From: Pleomorphochaeta sp964545735
Lineage (GTDB): Bacteria > Spirochaetota > Spirochaetia > Sphaerochaetales > Sphaerochaetaceae
Direction: 5' to 3'
Assembly: GCA_964545735.1 (NCBI GenBank)
Contig: CAZJGS010000091.1
Coordinates: 1 to 10,582, forward strand
DNA length: 10,582 bases
The position numbers and the translations under genes are program-made. How positions within the stretch are numbered: the stretch's first letter is position 1; every line of letters begins with the position of its first letter. Below the pieces are notes generated by a model, which had not been told where the DNA came from, ran no database searches, and worked only from the letters and a program-made list of their open reading frames with translations. Below, piece by piece: positions 1 to 6,760 of this stretch.

Positions 1-343
1 AAATAATTATAATAAACTTGTTATAATTAACATAAAAAGATTATACCTAATTTCTATTTGAATAGAATGTGGTTTAATTGTTTTATCAACTACTTTTTGA
101 AAATATAATGATACTTTTATTCTTTACAATATTCCTTTAATCTTCAATTAAAGCTTTAAATCAATCTTAAATTTATTTTTAATAGTTTTAATAAAAAAAT
201 CTCCAAACCTTAAAGTTAATTATAAACTAAACAACTTAGGTTAGGAGAAAATTAAAATATAGTTAAAAAAGTGTGAATAAATTATTTTTAAAAAAGACTA
301 AATAAGGTTGCTTTTATTATTAAAATTCGATATTTATAAAACC
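1..343. other. A+T-rich stretch with no recognisable gene
   Basis: This stretch is almost entirely A and T, with stops in all frames and no ORF of convincing length. It lies downstream of the leftward glycosyltransferase gene. A Shine-Dalgarno-like TTAGGAG near 240-246 on the plus strand is not followed by a start codon at useful distance. No tRNA, riboswitch or repeat was recognised. The only structure seen is the weak inverted repeat overlapping the glycosyltransferase stop codon, listed separately. Confidence 0.5.
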
Positions 344-347
344 TTAT
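302..347 (-). terminator. Possible weak terminator of the glycosyltransferase gene
   Basis: ATAAGGTT (302-309) and AACCTTAT (340-347) are perfect 8-bp inverted arms separated by 30 nt. On the minus strand they overlap the stop codon of the glycosyltransferase gene and are followed, a few bases later, by a T-rich run. The loop is long and the arms are A/T-rich, so this is not a classical strong terminator. No better candidate was seen in the first 343 bases. Confidence 0.3.
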
Positions 348-1726
348 CTATTAAAAGCTTCTTCAATTACCTTATAAGCACCATCATAGGTACCAATTTT
401 GTTGGCATCTAAAATTGCATTATTCATAATTATTCTTGATTCTGGGTTTTCTACTAATAGTTTTAACATATTAATAGTTTGATCTATACTTTCACATTCA
501 AAAGTTCCATCCCCAACTTCACTGCTGTGAATTGCTCCCCATTTTTCATGGCCACCAACTCTCTTAAGCATTAATTTTGGAATAGGATAAAAAGCTAATT
601 CACTAGGTTTAGTAATTAACAAATCAGAGACTCTCATCAACAAATTAGTGGAGTAAACAGCACCAAAAATATCCTCATCATAAAACAAATGAATGCCATC
701 ACTAATATTAAATTTCTTTATATCACTATAGCCACTGTGAACAGTAGCTGTTTTAAATTTGGACTTCATTTGATCTAAAACACTTTTATGATCTCCAACA
801 TTTATCAAGACTATTGCTTTATCACTTAAATACTCAATAATGCTCTCATAAAGAGATGCCCCAGCCCCAGCGCCTCCAATTGTTAATAATACGACTACTT
901 TTTGATTACTTTTTGCATTTTCAATTCTTTTTCTACAATCAATTTTTATATTAGAAACTAATTCATGGTCTACATAATGACCTACCATTTTAATATCTGA
1001 TTCTTTTAAATTAATTACTTTATTTTCACTCATATTTCTAAGAGTTCTGTATCCCCAGTAAGCTGAATTAGTTTGTACAGTATGAAGAGCCCCTGGAGCA
1101 AAATGAAGAGCCATTGGCCAGTTGTCTGGTATTGCATTCACAACTCGACTCAATTTGGCCTCATTAGCAGCTTGAGCTGTCCATGCATGAGTTGCAACAA
1201 AAGGAATATCTTTAGGAAGATCATTAAAAATAGGAGTCATTAATTTTGCATTTTGCAAATCAATAGCATTGTAGCCAAGTTTAGCAAAGCCCACACTGTT
1301 TAAGGGCTCCCAATAAAGTTTATTAAAAAGTGGATACTTTTGAGACCATCTTGATCCCATAGAATATAATTCATTTTGATGAGTGATTAACTTTGAAACA
1401 GTTGTTCCGTCAAAGGAAGCGAGGTCCATCCAGAGGGGAGTTTTATTTAAATATTTAGCAGCGCTACACATAGCCATAGCTATTCTATAATGACCAAAGC
1501 CCATTCTAATATTTCCAATAACAACAGGATCTTTTACATCCAATTTTAACTTTGTATCATTTAGGACAAGATTATAAGTAGATAAATCATCTAACACGGC
1601 GTTTTGATGCAATCCTAGGTGGTAAATTTCACTGGAATCATCACCAAATTTCTTCTTATTTTTGTTATAAGTTTTGATAGCTTTTTTTTCTTCTTTGTTT
1701 GAAATTTTATTATTAAATATTTCCAT
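344..1726 (-). CDS. GT-B-type glycosyltransferase-like protein (MurG/diacylglycerol glycosyltransferase-like)
   Basis: Protein of 460 aa with the look of a two-domain GT-B enzyme of the MurG / MGDG-synthase type. The N-terminal half carries GFGHYR (about residues 76-81), like the glycine-rich GxGH acceptor-side loop of GT28 enzymes. The C-terminal half carries a hydrophobic strand ending in TIGGAGAG (about 282-289) and LLITKPSELAFYPIP (about 369-383), resembling the nucleotide-sugar-binding face. There is no signal peptide or clear transmembrane segment, so it is probably cytoplasmic or peripheral on the membrane. The start is ATG at 1726: TTAGGAG (1734-1740) lies 7 nt upstream. The in-frame ATG at 1768 would add 14 residues but has no Shine-Dalgarno and lies inside the divergent promoter. 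It is divergent from a TetR gene, so control by that regulator is likely. Activity and substrate are inferred from weak motif resemblance; it may belong to an uncharacterised DUF family. Confidence 0.72.
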   Translation of the reverse strand: MEIFNNKISNKEEKKAIKTYNKNKKKFGDDSSEIYHLGLHQNAVLDDLSTYNLVLNDTKLKLDVKDPVVIGNIRMGFGHYRIAMAMCSAAKYLNKTPLWMDLASFDGTTVSKLITHQNELYSMGSRWSQKYPLFNKLYWEPLNSVGFAKLGYNAIDLQNAKLMTPIFNDLPKDIPFVATHAWTAQAANEAKLSRVVNAIPDNWPMALHFAPGALHTVQTNSAYWGYRTLRNMSENKVINLKESDIKMVGHYVDHELVSNIKIDCRKRIENAKSNQKVVVLLTIGGAGAGASLYESIIEYLSDKAIVLINVGDHKSVLDQMKSKFKTATVHSGYSDIKKFNISDGIHLFYDEDIFGAVYSTNLLMRVSDLLITKPSELAFYPIPKLMLKRVGGHEKWGAIHSSEVGDGTFECESIDQTINMLKLLVENPESRIIMNNAILDANKIGTYDGAYKVIEEAFNR

Positions 1727-1733
1727 AAAACTA

Positions 1734-1740
1734 CTCCTAA
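1734..1740 (-). promoter_or_regulatory. Ribosome binding site that decides the glycosyltransferase start
   Basis: On the minus strand TTAGGAG lies 7 nt upstream of the ATG at 1726. The same heptamer serves the divergent TetR gene. The longer reading from ATG 1768 has no such site, so the shorter 460-residue protein is preferred. Confidence 0.8.
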
Positions 1741-1747
1741 AATTATT

Positions 1748-1776
1748 TTGACAAAGTAAATTTTCCATGATAGCAT
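1748..1776 (+). promoter_or_regulatory. Promoter of the tetR-MFS operon
   Basis: A perfect sigma-70-type -35 box TTGACA (1748-1753) is followed by a 17-bp spacer and TAGCAT (1771-1776) as -10, matching TATAAT at four of six positions. Transcription would begin near 1783, just upstream of the 17-bp palindrome, leaving a leader of about 40 nt before the TetR start codon. A bound repressor at the palindrome would sit over the first transcribed bases. Confidence 0.65.
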
Positions 1777-1783
1777 AACTACC
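1769..1783. promoter_or_regulatory. Possible second, degenerate operator over the -10 box
   Basis: GATAGCATAACTACC matches the core of the perfect palindrome (GATAGTAATACTATC at 1789-1803) at 11 of 15 positions. It lies exactly 20 bp, about two helical turns, to its left and covers the -10 box of the tetR promoter. This could be a weaker tandem site for the same repressor or chance similarity in A+T-rich DNA. Confidence 0.3.
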
Positions 1784-1787
1784 ATGA

Positions 1788-1804
1788 TGATAGTAATACT
1801 ATCA
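1788..1804. promoter_or_regulatory. 17-bp palindrome, likely TetR operator
   Basis: TGATAGTAATACTATCA is a perfect inverted repeat with 8-bp arms around one central base. It sits in the divergent region between the glycosyltransferase and TetR start codons, immediately downstream of the tetR -10 box. Size, symmetry and position are typical of TetR-family operators, so autorepression and control of the divergent gene are both expected. Binding is inferred. Confidence 0.65.
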
Positions 1805-1824
1805 CTACAAATTAGGAGCTGTCA

Positions 1825-2481
1825 ATGGATAATTTTTCTACCACATTAGAAAAGTACAAAACGAAAAATATTGAAAATATTTTAAAAACCTCTCTAACTC
1901 TATTCTCTCAAAAAGGAATTCAAAAAGTTTCTTTTAATGAAATAGCTGGAAAGTCTAATATTGGAGTAGCATCTCTTTATAGATATTTCAAAAATAAGAA
2001 AACTTTAATATGTGAATGTGCAATTTATAATTTGAGTAAGCTTATTGAAGAAATAAACCCTAAAGTAACTTCAATTCAATTTCTTGACAAAACAGCTATT
2101 GAAGAATTAGAAGAACTATTTTCCTACTATATTTCCTTGTTCAATGAAAATACCGCTTTTCTTAAATTTTTATCTGAATTTGATACATACATCAATTTTA
2201 ATAAGATGGATAAAGAGGTAGAAGATACTTACAATAAACTCTACAAATCTTTATATATTCTCGCTAAAAGAATTTACAGAAAAGGCTTAAGTGATAACTC
2301 TATTAGAGATGACTTTGACTTTGATAAGTTTTATTATTCTATTTCTTCGTCCCTTTTTCAAACTTGCATTAAAGGAGCTGTAACTCCTTCAATAATACCT
2401 TTAGACAATTTAATTTCAACACAAGAGAAATTACAAACACAAATTAATATGGCAATATATTATTGCAAAAAGGAGCTATAA
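1825..2481 (+). CDS. TetR/AcrR-family transcriptional regulator
   Basis: Protein of 218 aa, the usual TetR-family length (about 190-225). The N-terminal helix-turn-helix domain spans roughly residues 15-65: ILKTSLTLFSQKGIQKVSFNEIAGKSNIGVASLYRYFKNKKTL shows the family pattern of a first helix, the FxxxG turn, the I-A-xx-S-x-IGVASLYRYF recognition helix and the following KxxL. The rest is an all-helical ligand/dimerisation domain with no recognisable specificity; the inducer is unknown. The ATG at 1825 follows TAGGAG (1813-1818) at 6 nt. Its TAA overlaps the ATG of the transporter gene by one base (TAATG at 2479-2483), so the two are translationally coupled. The palindrome upstream suggests it represses itself and probably the divergent glycosyltransferase gene. 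Confidence 0.92.
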   Translation: MDNFSTTLEKYKTKNIENILKTSLTLFSQKGIQKVSFNEIAGKSNIGVASLYRYFKNKKTLICECAIYNLSKLIEEINPKVTSIQFLDKTAIEELEELFSYYISLFNENTAFLKFLSEFDTYINFNKMDKEVEDTYNKLYKSLYILAKRIYRKGLSDNSIRDDFDFDKFYYSISSSLFQTCIKGAVTPSIIPLDNLISTQEKLQTQINMAIYYCKKEL

Positions 2482-3812
2482 TGACACCTACTATCTGGAT
2501 ATTTGCTCTTGGCCAAATGGGCTGGGCTATGCTTGCGGGAATCATTTCAAACTGGTTAGTATATTTTTACCAACCTACACAAGAATCAATACTAGCTGGA
2601 CAAACACTTTTTATCCAACAAGGTAATGTTATTTTTAGAGTTATTACAATTATTGGTTTAATTACCTTTGTTGGCCGTATTTTTGATGCATTTACAGATC
2701 CATTAATAGCTAACTTGAGTGACAGATCAAAGAATCCAAAGGGAAGAAGAATTCCTTTTATGAGAAAAATTGCTATCCCTTTTTCGATAGTAACTACTCT
2801 GGTTTTCTTTGCTCCTAAAAGTGCCATTTCTTCTGTAAATACTTTTTGGTTGTTTATAACACTAATGGGCTTTTACCTTTGTATGACAATTTATTGTACT
2901 CCTTACAATGCTTTAATCCCTGTTATTGGTCATGATCAAAAAAGTAGAATTGCTGTAAGTACTGCAATTTCATTAACCTTTATAATTGGTACCTCCTTAG
3001 CATTTATGGCTCCAGTTATTTGGGGCATGCTAACTCCTGCCTTTGATAGAGTAACAGCAATGAGAATAACCTTTGGATCTCTTTCCCTTATAGCTTGTAT
3101 TTTAATGCTTATTCCAACTTTCTTTATTGATGAAAAGAAATTAAAGCAAGTTGAACCTAGTGAAGATGGTGCTTTTACCTCACTTAAAGTTACTTTTAAA
3201 AACAAAGACTTTAGAACTTTTGTTTACAGTGATGTATTATATTTTACAGCCCTTACAATATTTCAAACAGGTCTTCCCTTCTTTGTAGTAGCTCTTATGG
3301 GATTAAAAGAGAGCCACAGTGCTACTCTGTTTGTATTAATGACGGCTCTTTCCCTGTTATGGTATCCCATTGTTAACAAATTGGCACTTAAAATTGGTAA
3401 AAAGCGTATGGTAATGTTTGCTTTTATACTTTTTGCTTTTGACTATATATTAACAGCACTTTCAGGTATTATTGGATTTGGTGGATTATCTTGGGGTGTC
3501 TTGATTGTAGCAATTGCATCAGTTTCAATGGCAATTCTTGGTATATTACCTCAAGCTATGGTAGCCGACGTTGCTCAAGAAGATGAAATAAACACAAACC
3601 AAAATAGAAATGGTATGTTTTTTGCAGCAAGAACCTTTGCCTTCAAATTAGGGCAGTCCCTTGCTATGCTAATTTTTACAGGCTTTGCAGCAAAAGGCCC
3701 AGCTGGATACAGAATGGCTGCTGTAACTGCTGCTGTACTTTGTGTTTTAGCGTGTTTTGCTCTCACTAGATATGATGAAGATAGAATTTTAGCAACTTGT
3801 TTGAAAAACTAA
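2481..3812 (+). CDS. GPH-type MFS transporter (glycoside-pentoside-hexuronide:cation symporter family), TetR-linked
   Basis: Integral membrane protein of 443 aa with about 12 hydrophobic segments, the normal length for MelB-like GPH carriers. The family signature between TM2 and TM3 is clear: GRIFDAFTDPLIANLSDRSK followed by KGRRIPFM. Asp69 and Asp73 align with the two sodium-site aspartates of MelB (WDAxNDP). A second motif, DVAQEDE then RNGMFFAARTFAFKLGQ (roughly residues 363-393), matches the family D-x-x-EE ... R-x-EG-x-F-x(5)F-x-x-K. The start is ATG 2481, preceded by AAGGAG and overlapping the TetR stop. The in-frame ATG at 2463 lies inside tetR and adds only six residues. The substrate is unknown. 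Most relatives import sugars with Na+ or H+, but the family also includes lipid carriers (MFSD2A), which matters beside a possible glycolipid synthase. It ends at a strong bidirectional terminator. Confidence 0.88.
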   Translation: MTPTIWIFALGQMGWAMLAGIISNWLVYFYQPTQESILAGQTLFIQQGNVIFRVITIIGLITFVGRIFDAFTDPLIANLSDRSKNPKGRRIPFMRKIAIPFSIVTTLVFFAPKSAISSVNTFWLFITLMGFYLCMTIYCTPYNALIPVIGHDQKSRIAVSTAISLTFIIGTSLAFMAPVIWGMLTPAFDRVTAMRITFGSLSLIACILMLIPTFFIDEKKLKQVEPSEDGAFTSLKVTFKNKDFRTFVYSDVLYFTALTIFQTGLPFFVVALMGLKESHSATLFVLMTALSLLWYPIVNKLALKIGKKRMVMFAFILFAFDYILTALSGIIGFGGLSWGVLIVAIASVSMAILGILPQAMVADVAQEDEINTNQNRNGMFFAARTFAFKLGQSLAMLIFTGFAAKGPAGYRMAAVTAAVLCVLACFALTRYDEDRILATCLKN

Positions 3813-3843
3813 TTAAATACTGACAACCCTCTATAAAAAAATT

Positions 3844-3878
3844 ACCACTAAAGTGAAAATTAAATTCATTTTAGTGGT
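3844..3878. terminator. Bidirectional rho-independent terminator
   Basis: A 14-bp stem with one G-T pair (arms 3844-3857 and 3865-3878, starting ACCACTAAA and ending TTTAGTGGT) encloses a 7-nt loop. T residues follow the right arm on the plus strand, and an A run (about 3834-3841) precedes the left arm, giving a U tract for leftward transcripts. It lies between two convergent operons, so one element can stop both the tetR-MFS transcript and the PIG-L transcript. Confidence 0.88.
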
Positions 3879-3887
3879 TTTTATTTA

Positions 3888-4640
3888 TTATATGTTATTA
3901 GCCTCAGTTATACAGTGTAAATGCAGTGGCCTTAAAATTTTAAAACCTTGAGCTAATTTTGAATCTTCTTCAATTGCATAGCTTTGATATTGATTTAATA
4001 AATAACTCTTAAACAATTCAAACACATTACCTGTTAATTGGCTTTTATGCATCTTAATTGCAGCAAACTGATCTTCGATATAATCACTTATTTCTACATA
4101 GGTATTTGGTATATTTGTAAAATAATATGCAATAGCAGAGACTTCAAAAGGTTTTGTTTTAGTATTCTCTGGATAATAAGCTAAAGAACTACCAATTACA
4201 GCTTGAGAAACCGCTTGTCCAACTATTATATGATCTAGGTGGGCTTCATATTTATTATAAGGATCACATACAAATACAAAATCACAATGAATTGTTCTGA
4301 TTAACTCAGATATTTTGTAACTCAATTCTCTAGGATTCTCTAAAGTTCCATCTTTATAGTCAAAGAAATGAAAATGTTTAGCTCCTAAAAGAGTTCCAGC
4401 AGCTATTGCTTCCTCTCTCCTAATTTTAGCAAGTCCATCAAGATTTTGAGAGGGATCATTTGTTCCTAAGCGACCATCAGTTACAGTTAGGTAGTGGATA
4501 TCACATCCCATAGTAGCTAATTTTTTAATAGTAGCACCCATACCAATTTCATTGTCATCACTGTGGGGCTGCACACATAAAACACATTTTGCTTCAGTTA
4601 TTAGTGGAGCTTTAAATAAATTATAAATCATTTGATCCAT
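3888..4640 (-). CDS. PIG-L/LmbE-family zinc-dependent deacetylase
   Basis: Protein of 250 aa, the usual size for the PIG-L (GlcNAc-PI de-N-acetylase / LmbE) fold. The family metal motif appears as QPHSDDNEIG (His26, Asp28, Asp29; family consensus AHPDDE) and the second as HLDHIIVG (His134-His137; consensus HPDH). His26, Asp29 and His137 are the expected Zn2+ ligands and Asp28 the expected general base. The supporting elements TDG (54-56), RREE (74-77) and DYKDG (94-98) are in place, so it looks catalytically intact. Relatives remove acetyl groups from GlcNAc conjugates, chito-oligosaccharides, or bacillithiol and mycothiol precursors; which applies here cannot be told. No signal peptide, so cytoplasmic. 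ATG at 4640 follows AAGGAG (4649-4654) and overlaps the upstream MFS gene by 20 bp, implying coupled translation and a shared substrate pathway. Confidence 0.9.
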   Translation of the reverse strand: MDQMIYNLFKAPLITEAKCVLCVQPHSDDNEIGMGATIKKLATMGCDIHYLTVTDGRLGTNDPSQNLDGLAKIRREEAIAAGTLLGAKHFHFFDYKDGTLENPRELSYKISELIRTIHCDFVFVCDPYNKYEAHLDHIIVGQAVSQAVIGSSLAYYPENTKTKPFEVSAIAYYFTNIPNTYVEISDYIEDQFAAIKMHKSQLTGNVFELFKSYLLNQYQSYAIEEDSKLAQGFKILRPLHLHCITEANNI

Positions 4641-5985
4641 TGATTTCTCTCCTTAGACTTAATGTCTTTTTAATCTTCAATAATTCTTCTTCATCTAATT
4701 TGTAAAAATATATTGGTATAATTGCTAATAAAAATGCAATAGAGGGAATTATATATACCATAAAACTAAAACCAGATTGTAATTTAGGAGTTCTAGGAGC
4801 ATTTTCCACATATTTTAGTGCAACCAAACTTAATCCTAAAATTAATCTTGAAATTGTTGCCCCAAGTTTAGTTAAAAAGGTATTCATTGAAAAAACAATA
4901 CCCTCTGATCTAAAATTGTTTTGCTCTTCAGCATAGTCTATTGTATCCATAAGCATACTGGTTGTAATAATCATTACAATACCAGTAAAAAGAAAAGACA
5001 AGCCAATTAAAATTAAACCTAAAACAACATTAGAATAATCTATAAAGTAAGGCACTGCGCAAACGACACTAGCGATGATACAAGTATAGATATAAATCTT
5101 TCTTTTCTTGAACTTACTTAGTAAATATGGAGATAAAATCATTCCAATCAACATACCAATAACTAGGGCTAAACCAATTAGAGTCATGTAATTAGCACTA
5201 CCCCAAGTATAGACTGCAAAGTAAATTTGAACACTTTGTCTTATACTGTTGATAAAGTTTACAATAAAAAGAGCAATCATTAACAATAATAAGGGTTTAT
5301 TCTTGATTACAGTTTTAATATTATCTTTGAAAGGAGTTTTATTGATTGGAGGCTTAATTCTTTCTCTAGAAAATATACCTGTTACGAACATAAGAGTGCA
5401 TCCAACACCAGCAAAAATTAACGCTAAAAAGAAATAAGCCTTAGAGCTTCTCTCTCCTCCAAAAAGGTTCAAGATTGGAACTGATAATACAGAGGAAATA
5501 ACAACGCCTATTGTAGCTCCAACTTTTCCAAAAGTGATTTGTTTATCTCTTTCCTTAGAAATTGTAGAAACAACTGACGATAAAGCCCAAATTGGAATAT
5601 CGCAGGCGGTAAATATCATACCCCATAATATATAGGTAATAGCAGCTATAGCTATAATAGAATTCATATTAGTAGCTACATTTGAAAAACAAAGAATTGT
5701 AATTATACCAATAAAAAAAGATCCAAAAATAAGATAGGGTCTAAACTTACCCCAGCGAGTTCTAGTATTGTCGGCTATCATTCCCATTATAGGATCATTA
5801 ACAGCATCCCATAAACTAGCAGCTATAATAATAATGCTTGCAATAGAGGCAGGAATTAGCAAAATATCAGTAAAATAGAACAATATATACATAGCCATCA
5901 TGTTATATATTAAGTTTTGCCCCATTATACCAGTACTATAAGTTATTTTTTCCCTAAATTTCACCTGAGAGGGATTTTGTTCCAT
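4621..5985 (-). CDS. GPH-type MFS transporter (MelB-like sugar:cation symporter)
   Basis: Membrane protein of 454 aa with 12 predicted hydrophobic segments. The GPH signature is close to MelB itself: SLWDAVNDPIMGMIADNTRTRWGKFRPYL, with Asp60 and Asp64 at the positions of the sodium-site aspartates. The C-terminal family motif DTIDYAEEQNNFRSEGIVFSMNTF is followed by a conserved Lys. The protein is probably a Na+- or H+-coupled importer of a sugar or glycoside at the cytoplasmic membrane. The chosen start is ATG 5985, preceded by AAAGGA. The ATG at 6018 would add 11 residues but has no Shine-Dalgarno and overlaps a possible promoter. The 3' end overlaps the PIG-L gene by 20 bp, linking uptake with deacylation. 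It is clearly diverged from the TetR-linked GPH carrier in this window, so the two are unlikely to be a recent duplication. Confidence 0.9.
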   Translation of the reverse strand: MEQNPSQVKFREKITYSTGIMGQNLIYNMMAMYILFYFTDILLIPASIASIIIIAASLWDAVNDPIMGMIADNTRTRWGKFRPYLIFGSFFIGIITILCFSNVATNMNSIIAIAAITYILWGMIFTACDIPIWALSSVVSTISKERDKQITFGKVGATIGVVISSVLSVPILNLFGGERSSKAYFFLALIFAGVGCTLMFVTGIFSRERIKPPINKTPFKDNIKTVIKNKPLLLLMIALFIVNFINSIRQSVQIYFAVYTWGSANYMTLIGLALVIGMLIGMILSPYLLSKFKKRKIYIYTCIIASVVCAVPYFIDYSNVVLGLILIGLSFLFTGIVMIITTSMLMDTIDYAEEQNNFRSEGIVFSMNTFLTKLGATISRLILGLSLVALKYVENAPRTPKLQSGFSFMVYIIPSIAFLLAIIPIYFYKLDEEELLKIKKTLSLRREINGSNDL

Positions 5986-6006
5986 ATATATTCCTTTTTT
6001 GATATT

Positions 6007-6034
6007 ATTGTACCACATAAAATATTTATGGAAA
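6007..6034 (-). promoter_or_regulatory. Possible internal promoter of the GPH-PIG-L gene pair
   Basis: On the minus strand TTTCCA (6029-6034) and TACAAT (6007-6012) are separated by 16 bp, and a TGG precedes the -10 box, giving an extended -10. It lies in the 64-bp gap between the flavoprotein stop and the transporter start, the widest gap in the four-gene cluster. It may allow separate transcription of the last two genes. A+T-rich DNA gives many such matches. Confidence 0.35.
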
Positions 6035-6049
6035 GAAAAATATTACTAT

Positions 6050-6748
6050 TTACTTCCAGGGTCTACCATTGTCAAACCAATTATTATCAAGCCAATATTG
6101 GTGATCAATTTTACTTGGACTGAATTTCTTTTGTATCATTCGATAAAGTAAAAAGTTAGATCTAATTTTAAAAGCAACTTTGTGCTTATTCTTTTCCTTT
6201 TTAACTTTCTTTATAATTGCTTTTGATTTTTTTGCTACTTCTTGAATTTTCTTCTCTGGCATACTCTTGAAATCTTTAGCGTGAACACCAATTCCAAGTT
6301 CATAGATTTTCGAAACACCAAAATAAGTAAAACATTCCTTTATTTCTTTAAGGGTTTGCCTGCAAACAGGACCAGCTGCTGTAGCTACAATAATTAATTG
6401 TTTATTAAACATAAGTTTCTCTGGTCTATGCATTAAAAAGATAGAAGGGAAATGATCAATAAAGGTTTTAAGCTGACCTGACATGTGTAAAATATAGACA
6501 GGTACTGCTATAATTATTAGATCAGCTTCTAGCATTTTATCTCTCATCGATAGTGTTATATCACTATGGGAGCAATATTCAATACCTTTATTTACACAAT
6601 TAAGACATCCTGCGCAATAAGGCAAGTTTTCTTTTTGTAAATTAATCTCTAACAATTTATCAGCTTTAAACTCACTCGCAATATTGAGAGCAATATTTGA
6701 TGAACAACCATTTTTTCTAGGTGAACCATGGATAATTAATATTGTCAC
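6050..6748 (-). CDS. Flavodoxin-fold NAD(P)H:FMN oxidoreductase-like protein with iron-sulfur-type Cys motif
   Basis: Protein of 232 aa. The N-terminal part (1-170) is a flavodoxin-like/NADPH-dependent FMN reductase domain: ILIIHGSPRKNGCSS (residues 3-17) is the FMN-phosphate loop and AVPVYILHMSGQLKTFIDH (81-99) the family's second flavin-contact strand. Cys45, Cys48, Cys51 and Cys59 form CX2CX2CX7C, the compact spacing that ligates a [4Fe-4S] cluster in archaeal and bacterial iron-sulfur flavoproteins. A Lys-rich C-terminal extension (about 175-232) ends in YWLDNNWFDNGRPW, a tail seen in related flavodoxin-family oxidoreductases. The start is GTG at 6748, with GGAGG (6754-6758) 5 nt upstream; the in-frame TTG at 6760 lies before that site and is rejected. 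It follows the AEC gene by 12 bp. The electron donor and acceptor are unknown. Confidence 0.82.
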   Translation of the reverse strand: MTILIIHGSPRKNGCSSNIALNIASEFKADKLLEINLQKENLPYCAGCLNCVNKGIEYCSHSDITLSMRDKMLEADLIIIAVPVYILHMSGQLKTFIDHFPSIFLMHRPEKLMFNKQLIIVATAAGPVCRQTLKEIKECFTYFGVSKIYELGIGVHAKDFKSMPEKKIQEVAKKSKAIIKKVKKEKNKHKVAFKIRSNFLLYRMIQKKFSPSKIDHQYWLDNNWFDNGRPWK

Positions 6749-6753
6749 TTCGA

Positions 6754-6758
6754 CCTCC
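6754..6758 (-). promoter_or_regulatory. Ribosome binding site that decides a GTG start
   Basis: GGAGG on the minus strand lies 5 nt upstream of the GTG at 6748. The alternative TTG at 6760 sits upstream of this site, so the GTG is the natural initiation codon of the flavoprotein gene. Confidence 0.75.
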
Positions 6759-6760
6759 AA

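Noticed and set aside
1..343. Riboswitch or small RNA in the leading A+T-rich stretch
   Set aside because: No conserved motif or stable G/C-containing helix was found.
2567..3766. Three minus-strand frames inside the TetR-linked transporter
   Set aside because: They are antisense shadows of a gene with clear GPH motifs and have no ribosome sites or recognisable domains.
5249..6123. Plus-strand frames opposite the GPH and flavoprotein genes
   Set aside because: They are shadow frames of low-complexity residues opposite well-supported genes.
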